Below are positions 7,654 to 12,075 of a stretch of 12,075 nt of DNA, one piece after another. Each line of letters opens with the position of its first letter. The stretch's first letter is position 1. The stretch is from Bacilli bacterium (lineage in GTDB: Bacteria > Bacillota_I > Bacilli_A > RFN20 > CAG-826). The notes below the pieces were generated by a model, which was not told where the DNA came from, did no database searches, and saw nothing but the letters and a program-made list of their open reading frames with translations. Made by a program: the position numbers and the translations under genes. The DNA lies in NCBI GenBank assembly GCA_017531065.1, contig JAFXLR010000121.1:1-12075 (forward strand). The letters run 5' to 3'.

Positions 7654-7684
7654 ACAAAAAAAGCCTCAATATCGATATTGAAGC
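7654..7684 (-). terminator. Rho-independent terminator of the tRNA-Leu gene
   Basis: A 10-bp stem (GCTTCAATAT with ATATTGAGGC on the minus strand, one G-U pair) is followed by TTTTTTTG. It starts 12 bases after the CCA end of the tRNA and makes it a single-gene unit. Confidence 0.88.
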
Positions 7685-7696
7685 AATTCTTTAAGA

Positions 7697-7780
7697 TGGT
7701 GCCCGAGGGGGGATTCGAACCCCCATGGAATTACCCGAACGATTTTGAGTCGTTTGCGTCTACCATTCCGCCACTTGGGC
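7697..7780 (-). tRNA. tRNA-Leu (anticodon CAA)
   Basis: An 84-base class II tRNA with CCA encoded (7700-7697). The D stem is GCG/CGC. The anticodon arm is AACGA, loop CTCAAAA, TCGTT, giving CAA at 7747-7745, which reads the leucine codon TTG. A 13-base variable arm (7737-7725) follows. The T arm is GGGGG, TTCGAAT, CCCCC. The acceptor stem GCCCAAG/CTCGGGC pairs except for an A-C mismatch at the fifth pair (5-68). The discriminator is A, as expected for leucine tRNAs. It is transcribed alone from its own promoter. Confidence 0.95.
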
Positions 7781-7789
7781 GCGGAAGAA

Positions 7790-7818
7790 ATTATATGATA
7801 TGGAGCCACAAATGCAAA
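7790..7818 (-). promoter_or_regulatory. Promoter of the tRNA-Leu gene
   Basis: A perfect TATAAT (7795-7790) and TTTGCA (7818-7813) with 17 bp between them, on the minus strand. Transcription would start about three bases before the mature 5' end, so the 5' leader to be trimmed by RNase P is very short. Confidence 0.7.
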
Positions 7819-7846
7819 ATAGAAAAAGCGGTTTCATACAATTATT

Positions 7847-7871
7847 TCTTTCTTATTAGAAAGATAAGGGG
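7847..7871 (+). promoter_or_regulatory. Inverted repeat and ribosome binding site ahead of the permease gene
   Basis: TCTTTCT (7847-7853) and AGAAAGA (7858-7864) form a perfect 7-bp inverted repeat with a four-base gap, directly before the only purine-rich candidate Shine-Dalgarno, AAGGGG (7866-7871). That site is 13 bases from the ATG at 7885, longer than usual. A possible -10, TACAAT, lies at 7837-7842 with no clear -35. The repeat could be an operator at the transcription start or a small leader hairpin. Confidence 0.4.
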
Positions 7872-7884
7872 TACATTTAAGCCC

Positions 7885-8955
7885 ATGGAAGAAACTGTCA
7901 CTCAAAACATTCAAAATACTGAACCAAAAGAAAGCGTCTGGAAGAAGATCCAAACCTTCCTCATGAAGAGCACCAACGGCATGGCCCTAGGCCTCTTTGG
8001 AACCCTCATCATCGGAACGATCATCGCTCTCCTTGCTAAGATCCCAGGTCTCGAAGGCATCGCCGACTTCGCGAACATCGTCAAAGGCCTCATGGGCGCT
8101 GGCATCGGCTTAGGCGTTGCGCTTGCTCTTGGATGCCAAGGCATCAGCGTCGTCGCGGTCATGGCTGCGGGCGCGGTCGGAAACATCGGCTTTGGTTTTG
8201 CCGCTTCCGAGTGGGCGTTTGCCACTTATAGTGACCCTCTCTCCTGCTACTGCTCCGCTTTGGTTGGCTACTTTGCCATCAAGCTCATCCTTAGAAAGAA
8301 AACTCCGGTTGATTTGATTCTTATCCCACTCACCGCTTTGATCTTCGCTCTCGCTTATTGCTATTTGCTCTCATATTGGGTTCACCACTTGACCGTCCTA
8401 TTAGGCGAACTCATCAAACTCTCCTTCGACGTCATCCCATTCTTCATGTGCATCATTGTTTCGGTGCTTGTGGGCATGGCTCTCACTGCTCCTATCAGTT
8501 CTGTCGCTATCTGTGTCGCTATCCAAATCGGCAACGTTCCTCTTGCTGCAGGCGCTGCGCTTGTCGGATGCTGCACCCAGATGGTTGGCTTCGCTGTCCA
8601 GGCTGCCCACGATAACAAATGGGGAAGCGTCCTCGCTATTGGAATCGGCACCAGCATGCTTGAGTTCAAGAACATCATCAAGAATCCAAAAATCTGGCTC
8701 CCAACCATCATCGCTTCCGCCATCCTTGGACCTTTCGCTTATCTCTTCAATTTCGCCACAGATTCTGTTGGCGCTGGCATGGGCACATCCGGATTCGTTG
8801 GTCTCATTGATACCTTCGACGTCATGAACTACAACCCTGTTGCCATTATTGAAGTCATTGGCATCTGCGTCATCGCTCCAATCATCTTGGTCTTCGGCCT
8901 TGATCTTCTTTTAAGAAAAATCGGCTGGATCAAGAAGGGCGACTTAGCCATCTAA
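7885..8955 (+). CDS. PTS transporter subunit IIC, PTS_EIIC_2 type
   Basis: A 356-residue polytopic membrane protein with about nine or ten hydrophobic segments. It matches the PTS_EIIC_2 (PF13303) pattern: the N-terminal FLMKSTNGMALGLFGTLIIG (25-44), TAPISSVAI (201-209) in the middle, then GTSMLEFKNIIKNPKIWLPT and GAGMGTSGFVG (297-306). Such proteins are thought to move a sugar across the membrane coupled to phosphorylation, but no IIA or IIB domain is fused to it and none is encoded nearby, so the substrate and phosphorylation partner are unknown. I chose the ATG at 7885 because the longer open frame runs back through the divergent tRNA gene and because family members begin with a short charged segment. 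The head-to-head tRNA leaves only about 100 bases for control. Confidence 0.85.
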   Translation: MEETVTQNIQNTEPKESVWKKIQTFLMKSTNGMALGLFGTLIIGTIIALLAKIPGLEGIADFANIVKGLMGAGIGLGVALALGCQGISVVAVMAAGAVGNIGFGFAASEWAFATYSDPLSCYCSALVGYFAIKLILRKKTPVDLILIPLTALIFALAYCYLLSYWVHHLTVLLGELIKLSFDVIPFFMCIIVSVLVGMALTAPISSVAICVAIQIGNVPLAAGAALVGCCTQMVGFAVQAAHDNKWGSVLAIGIGTSMLEFKNIIKNPKIWLPTIIASAILGPFAYLFNFATDSVGAGMGTSGFVGLIDTFDVMNYNPVAIIEVIGICVIAPIILVFGLDLLLRKIGWIKKGDLAI

Positions 8956-8978
8956 AAAACCAAAAATCACATACAAAA

Positions 8979-9003
8979 CTCGCTTATTTTTTAAAATATC
9001 GAG
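8979..9003. repeat. AT-rich imperfect hairpin between permease and hydrolase
   Basis: CTCG and CGAG enclose an ATTTT/AAAAT inner pairing. No T run follows, so I do not call it a terminator. No other terminator lies between the two genes, so some read-through from the permease gene into the hydrolase gene is likely. Confidence 0.35.
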
Positions 9004-9028
9004 CATTTTCGCATATTCAGATTTAGAA

Positions 9029-9041
9029 GGGAGGTTATAAT
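9029..9041 (+). promoter_or_regulatory. Overlapping -10 box and distant Shine-Dalgarno of the hydrolase gene
   Basis: GGGAGG (9029-9034) is 14 bases from the ATG, far for a ribosome binding site. A perfect TATAAT (9036-9041) follows at once. As a -10 box it would place the transcription start at about 9048, one base before the ATG, giving a leaderless message that excludes the GGGAGG. No good -35 is visible. On a read-through transcript from the permease gene the GGGAGG would be present, so two modes of translation are possible. Confidence 0.45.
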
Positions 9042-9048
9042 AAAAGCA

Positions 9049-9783
9049 ATGATAAAAGAGTCACGTATCAACCATGACAGCAAAGTGTCGCTCATTTTCG
9101 TGCACGGCATCATGGGCACCTACCGCCACTTCTCTTTCCTCTATCCTCTCATCGATAAGCGTTTCTCCTATTACACCTTTGAGCTAAAAGGACATGACGC
9201 CGATTACAAAGCGTTCAGAGATGCCAGATACCAAGAATGGGAAGATGAGGTCATGTCGCTTGCGGAGTTCCTCCATAACGAAGGGCAACAGGTTGTCTTT
9301 GTCACTCATTCAATGGGTGGTTTGTTCGCTTTGTTATATGCGAAGAGGCATCCTAATGAAGCTTCTTTATTCCTTCTTAATCCACCGCTATACGGAAACA
9401 TCAAACCAATCGCTTTTAAGAGATACGGAGATGCCATTTATGGGGATGAGCAAATTGATGAGAAATCCAAGAGGCTCATAGTCGCTACGGATATGGAACT
9501 TACAAAGAACCCATTCGCCTATCTCACCTGGCTTCCAAACATGTTCTCTTTATATAAGGCCATGAGGAAGGAAAGAGCCTTCTTCAACGAGATCAAAGTG
9601 AAACCAAGCGTCGTCTTCCATAGCGCAGAGGACGAGCTCCTCGCCAAAAGGAACGTCACTTCCTTCAAATCCCACAAAGACATGAAGAACATCACGCTTA
9701 AGACGAGCACCCACTTCGGGTTCTCCGAAAGCGACAAAGAAATCATCAAAAAGGAGTTCATTGAGTTCCAAAAGAACCTCTAG
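9049..9783 (+). CDS. Alpha/beta hydrolase (lysophospholipase / carboxylesterase-like)
   Basis: A 244-residue soluble protein of normal size for a single-domain alpha/beta hydrolase. Visible parts are VSLIFVHGIMGTYRHF (oxyanion-hole HG at 19-20), the nucleophile elbow VTHSMGG with Ser88, a likely acid Asp195 in VVFHSAEDELL, and the likely base His222 in TSTHFGFSES. The elbow reads T-H-S-M-G where the usual first glycine is replaced by Thr, a known variation. The family hydrolyses esters, monoglycerides or lysophospholipids; the substrate cannot be told here. There is no signal peptide, so it should act in the cytoplasm. It ends in TAG, the only non-TAA stop in the window. It lies 93 bases after the permease gene. 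Confidence 0.85.
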   Translation: MIKESRINHDSKVSLIFVHGIMGTYRHFSFLYPLIDKRFSYYTFELKGHDADYKAFRDARYQEWEDEVMSLAEFLHNEGQQVVFVTHSMGGLFALLYAKRHPNEASLFLLNPPLYGNIKPIAFKRYGDAIYGDEQIDEKSKRLIVATDMELTKNPFAYLTWLPNMFSLYKAMRKERAFFNEIKVKPSVVFHSAEDELLAKRNVTSFKSHKDMKNITLKTSTHFGFSESDKEIIKKEFIEFQKNL

Positions 9784-9790
9784 TTAAACA

Positions 9791-9871
9791 TTGGGCTTAA
9801 GCCCAAAAAGACAAATGGTTTGATTCTAAAGACTATTTGTAAGAAAAGGAAACACTCTCTCAAAAAGAGTG
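9791..9871 (+). promoter_or_regulatory. Palindrome and two hairpins before the transaldolase gene
   Basis: A perfect 16-bp palindrome TTGGGCTTAAGCCCAA (9791-9806) starts eight bases after the hydrolase stop. Two weaker inverted repeats follow: ACAAAT/ATTTGT (9811-9816 and 9835-9840) and CACTC/GAGTG (9853-9857 and 9867-9871). None has a T run, so none is a classical terminator. They may form a structured leader, or the palindrome may be a protein-binding site. A possible -10, GATAAT, lies at 9873-9878 with no clear -35. Confidence 0.35.
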
Positions 9872-9901
9872 AGATAATCAAAATGTAAGGAGATAAGAAC
9901 T

Positions 9902-10558
9902 ATGATCCTATTCATCGACACCGCCAACCTTAAGGAAATCGAAGAAGCCGCCAAATGGGGCTATGTCAAAGGTTGCACCACTAATCCAAGCCTTATCGCT
10001 AAAGAAGGCTTAACTCAGAAAGAGGTCATCACCAAGATCACCAAGCTCATTGATGGTCCTATCTCCGCGGAAGTCACTTCCGAGGACTATGAAGGCATGA
10101 TTGAGCAAGGCAAAGAGCTCTTCGCCATCGATCCTCGCCACATCGTCATCAAACTCCCGATGACCAACAACGGCTTAAAGGCCGCCCAAGAATTCAAGCG
10201 TCTTGGCATTCCAACCAACGTCACTCTCTGCTTCAGCGCCGCCCAGGCCCTTCTTGCCATGGAAAGCGGAGCCACCTATATCTCTCCATTCCTTGGAAGA
10301 CTTGACGACAATGGTCTCGATTCCATGAAACTCATCAACGACATCATGAGAATCAAGAAGAACTACGGTTACGAAACCAAGATCATTGCCGCTTCCATCA
10401 GAAGTGTTGAGCACGTCCAGAACTGCGCTGCTAGCGGTGCGGATATCGCAACCATCCCATTCAACGTCTTAAGCAAACTCATCATGAACCCTCTTACCAA
10501 AGATGGCCTTGAGAAGTTCCGTGAGGATGCCGCTAAGACCGCTGCCCTTGGCAAATAA
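9902..10558 (+). CDS. tal: Transaldolase of the small FSA/TalC type
   Basis: A 218-residue cytoplasmic class I aldolase, the usual size for this subfamily. It opens with MILFIDTANLKEIEEA and GCTTNPSLIAKEG. The Schiff-base lysine is Lys84 in HIVIKLPMT, and AASIRSVEHV and ATIPFNVL close the barrel. Two positions known to separate transaldolase from fructose-6-phosphate aldolase are both of transaldolase type: Glu57 in ISAEV (Gln in E. coli FsaA) and Phe130 in YISPF (Tyr in FsaA). It should therefore move the dihydroxyacetone unit between sedoheptulose-7-phosphate and glyceraldehyde-3-phosphate in the non-oxidative pentose phosphate pathway. AAGGAG lies nine bases before the ATG. The gene ends in its own terminator. 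Confidence 0.92.
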   Translation: MILFIDTANLKEIEEAAKWGYVKGCTTNPSLIAKEGLTQKEVITKITKLIDGPISAEVTSEDYEGMIEQGKELFAIDPRHIVIKLPMTNNGLKAAQEFKRLGIPTNVTLCFSAAQALLAMESGATYISPFLGRLDDNGLDSMKLINDIMRIKKNYGYETKIIAASIRSVEHVQNCAASGADIATIPFNVLSKLIMNPLTKDGLEKFREDAAKTAALGK

Positions 10559-10573
10559 GAAAACATCAAAAAT

Positions 10574-10605
10574 AAAAGCGGGCCTTTGTGGGCTCGTTTT
10601 TTTTG
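10574..10605. terminator. Terminator between convergent transaldolase and DUF3737 genes
   Basis: GCGGGCC (10578-10584) pairs with GGCTCGT (10591-10597) through two G-U pairs and is followed by eight T, a good plus-strand terminator for the transaldolase gene. On the minus strand the stem has mismatches but is followed by TTTTATTTTT, so it may also serve the DUF3737 gene, whose stop codon touches it. Confidence 0.8.
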
Positions 10606-11445
10606 TTATTTCCTGATTTCGATTTTCCCTAAAGGAGCATCGATATCGTGGATTATTTCCCCTACCGAATCGACAATTATGTGGCTGTTTTGCAGAGGAT
10701 TTTTAATAGAATCGACGTTTCCGATGATATCCGCTTCAACTTCGCTTCTTTCAAACGAGAGGTCGCACCTATTCATCTTGCAGTTGATGAGTTTGAGGTT
10801 CTTGCAATAGCAGAAAGGTTGGGTCCCTTCGATGACGCAGTTGATGAGAGTTAGGTTCTCGCTATACCAGGCAAGGTATTCTCCATCGATATGGGAATTC
10901 TTGACGGTGACGTTTTTGCTATGCCAGAAAGCGTCCTTCGTCTTGAACTCACAGTTATCGAATTCGGCGTTCTCTAGATACTGGAAAGAGTACTTTCCTT
11001 TCATCGAAAGCTTTTCGACTTTCATGTTCTTTGAACGGAGGAAAAGGTATTCGGATTCAATGGTTACATTATTGAGTTCGATGTTATCAACCGACCAACC
11101 GAATTCAGGGGAAACAACATCGACATTAGACATATGAATGTCATTCGATTCGCGAAGGGCTTTGATACCGTGCATCTTGGAGTTTCTGATATCGATATTG
11201 TCGCTATACCAGATAGCCGCCCTGCACTTGTCGGTCATCTCGATATTCTCTAATTTGAGACCATGATCATGCCAGAAAGGATAACGGAGGTTGAAATAGG
11301 AGTCCTTAACAAAGACGTCTTTGCACTCCTTAAAGGCACTCTCTCCGTCTTTTGGACCGTCGATTGAGATATTCTCCGCCTCGATGCCGTTTAAGCCATA
11401 GAAGGCCCTTTCTTCATCGTAGGTTCCACCATGTATTCTTTTCAT
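10606..11445 (-). CDS. DUF3737 family protein (right-handed beta-helix)
   Basis: This 279-residue protein matches the DUF3737 pattern: an N-terminal MKRIHGGTYDEERAFYG, then turns of about 20 residues with aromatic and Asn ladders such as YPFWHDHGLKLENIEM, AAIWYSDNIDIRNSKM, AFWHSKNVTVKNSHI, LAWYSENLTLINC and PFCYCKNLKLINCKM. That repeat predicts a right-handed parallel beta-helix, as in pectate lyases and pentapeptide-like proteins. No signal peptide is seen, so it is probably cytoplasmic. The family's function is not established. Several His, Trp and Asp residues recur in the same turn position and could line a binding groove. The start codon has a TATAAT box immediately upstream and almost no leader; see the separate entry. 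Confidence 0.88.
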   Translation of the reverse strand: MKRIHGGTYDEERAFYGLNGIEAENISIDGPKDGESAFKECKDVFVKDSYFNLRYPFWHDHGLKLENIEMTDKCRAAIWYSDNIDIRNSKMHGIKALRESNDIHMSNVDVVSPEFGWSVDNIELNNVTIESEYLFLRSKNMKVEKLSMKGKYSFQYLENAEFDNCEFKTKDAFWHSKNVTVKNSHIDGEYLAWYSENLTLINCVIEGTQPFCYCKNLKLINCKMNRCDLSFERSEVEADIIGNVDSIKNPLQNSHIIVDSVGEIIHDIDAPLGKIEIRK

Positions 11446-11451
11446 GCCTAC

Positions 11452-11457
11452 ATTATA
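11452..11457 (-). promoter_or_regulatory. -10 box of the DUF3737 gene, leaderless spacing
   Basis: A perfect TATAAT (11457-11452, minus strand) ends six bases before the ATG at 11445, so the predicted transcription start coincides with the A of the start codon. No strong Shine-Dalgarno is present (only TAGG four bases upstream). The -35 region lies inside the neighbouring terminator and is poor. Confidence 0.55.
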
Positions 11458-11465
11458 AAGATATG

Positions 11466-11501
11466 CGAATAAAAAATCCCACCAAACGCTTGGTGGGATT
11501 T
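11466..11501 (-). terminator. Rho-independent terminator of the right-edge transporter gene
   Basis: A perfect 12-bp stem (AAATCCCACCAA at 11474-11485 and TTGGTGGGATTT at 11490-11501) with a four-base loop. On the minus strand TTTTTTATTCG follows. It is the strongest hairpin in the window and lies 20 bases after the transporter stop codon. Confidence 0.92.
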
Positions 11502-11520
11502 AGTTTTAAGAATTTAATTC

Positions 11521-12075
11521 TTAGATGTGAAGGCGGGAAGCCTTAGCAGCAGCACGAATCTTTTCGTATTCAGCGGCGAGCTTAGCGTCTTCTTCAGCCT
11601 TCTTGGCCTCTTTTGCAGCACGAGCGGCTTTCTGCTCTTCGGTCATAGCGGCCTCTTTAGCAGCGAGCTTAGCCTTCTTGGTGGCTTCTTTCTGGGAAGC
11701 CTTCATATCGGCGTTGGCCTTCTTTTCGGCACGATCAGTTTCGAAAGCGGCTTCTTCTTTCTCGAAATCAAGGCCTTTCTTTTCGCAGTAGGCTTTGAAT
11801 TCGATCTTTCTGTAGTCCTCGGCTTCTGCTTCGGCCTGAGCTTGCTCAGCGGCTAATCTGTCAGCAGCGGAGACATACTCAATGCCAGCGGCAAGAGCGA
11901 GAGCCTTCTGATCTTCTTCGATGGCTTTGTGGTCGAGGTTAGAGAATTTCTCAACGTTCATGAAGAAGAAGATAAGACCGATGGCGAGGTAGCAGATGGT
12001 TTCACCGCCGAAGAAGGACCAGATGGTGGCGTTCTCGATGGCAGGGCCGCCGATGTTGCTAGGACTGTAACCAGC
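11521..12075 (-). CDS. Membrane transporter C-terminus (MFS/GPH-like) with long charged tail, 5' end outside window
   Basis: The frame stays open to the window edge; the ATG at 11961 is internal, because 38 more codons upstream encode AGYSPSNIGG, TIWSFFGGE and then a membrane helix ICYLAIGLIFFF. The visible part is 184 residues: one final helix, the segment MNVEKFSNLDHKAI, and a tail of about 130 residues made almost wholly of Ala, Lys, Glu, Asp and Gln with heptad character, ending in SRLHI. A last helix followed by NVEK is typical of sugar-cation symporters of the glycoside-pentoside-hexuronide (MelB) group, but only the last helix is visible, so this is tentative. Ordinary members end within 20-40 residues of that helix. 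The tail should lie in the cytoplasm as a coiled coil. Confidence 0.6.
   Translation of the reverse strand, partial: AGYSPSNIGGPAIENATIWSFFGGETICYLAIGLIFFFMNVEKFSNLDHKAIEEDQKALALAAGIEYVSAADRLAAEQAQAEAEAEDYRKIEFKAYCEKKGLDFEKEEAAFETDRAEKKANADMKASQKEATKKAKLAAKEAAMTEEQKAARAAKEAKKAEEDAKLAAEYEKIRAAAKASRLHI

Noticed and set aside
7582..7884. Upstream extension of the permease frame to an ATG at 7582
   Set aside because: It would translate the tRNA-Leu gene, its terminator and its promoter. The conserved protein begins after the ATG at 7885.
9791..9806. Terminator after the hydrolase gene
   Set aside because: The hairpin is followed by AAAAG on the plus strand and has no T run on either side in the needed orientation.
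9902..10558. Annotation as fructose-6-phosphate aldolase
   Set aside because: Glu57 and Phe130 are transaldolase-type residues; FsaA has Gln and Tyr at the matching positions.
11521..11961. A free-standing 146-residue Lys/Ala/Glu-rich protein starting at 11961
   Set aside because: The frame is open to the window edge and the codons upstream encode a membrane helix that flows directly into this sequence, so the ATG is internal.
1..12075. CRISPR array, toxin-antitoxin pair, insertion sequence or prophage genes
   Set aside because: No regularly spaced direct repeats, no transposase or integrase motifs and no terminal inverted repeats with target duplications were found.

Overview
The window looks like a chromosomal stretch from an uncultured, gut- or rumen-associated Gram-positive bacterium of the Bacilli / Erysipelotrichia / Mollicutes-neighbour type. 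The support is indirect: Firmicutes-style lipoproteins with classical lipoboxes, a PTS_EIIC_2-type permease, a DUF3737 protein, a small FSA-type transaldolase, many compact Rho-independent terminators, and good -35/-10 promoters with 17-bp spacers. Tryptophan is encoded by TGG, and none of the ten visible stop codons is TGA (nine TAA, one TAG). No rRNA, CRISPR array, transposase, integrase or phage gene was seen.

Layout. At the left edge (2-436, +) is the 3' end of a diguanylate cyclase. It converges on a very large minus-strand gene (618-4073) for a secreted, membrane-anchored glycoside hydrolase family 3 enzyme with swapped domain order; each gene has its own terminator. Upstream of the GH3 gene is a leader with a striking long inverted repeat (4087-4136). 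Then comes a second diguanylate cyclase (4369-5751, -), soluble and multidomain. Two unrelated, separately transcribed lipoprotein genes of unknown function follow (5928-6680 and 6806-7591, both -), and then a monocistronic tRNA-Leu(CAA) gene (7697-7780, -). Divergent from the tRNA are three plus-strand metabolic genes: a PTS_EIIC_2 permease (7885-8955), an alpha/beta hydrolase (9049-9783) and a transaldolase (9902-10558). The right end returns to the minus strand with a DUF3737 beta-helix protein (10606-11445) and the C-terminal part of a membrane transporter with a long charged tail (11521-12075, cut by the window edge).

How the genes fit together. The theme is carbohydrate use plus signalling: an extracytoplasmic beta-glycosidase to release sugars, a PTS-type permease and a second transporter for uptake, a transaldolase for the non-oxidative pentose phosphate pathway, and two GGDEF proteins flanking the GH3 gene that probably make c-di-GMP. 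Most genes have their own promoter and terminator, so this is a run of mostly single-gene units, not one operon.

I do not see a clear-cut new defence or mobile system. The items most worth a second look are the 15-bp-arm inverted repeat ahead of the GH3 gene, the domain-swapped GH3 with an Ig-like domain and membrane anchor, the roughly 130-residue charged tail on the right-edge transporter, and two genes whose -10 box sits where a leaderless mRNA would start.
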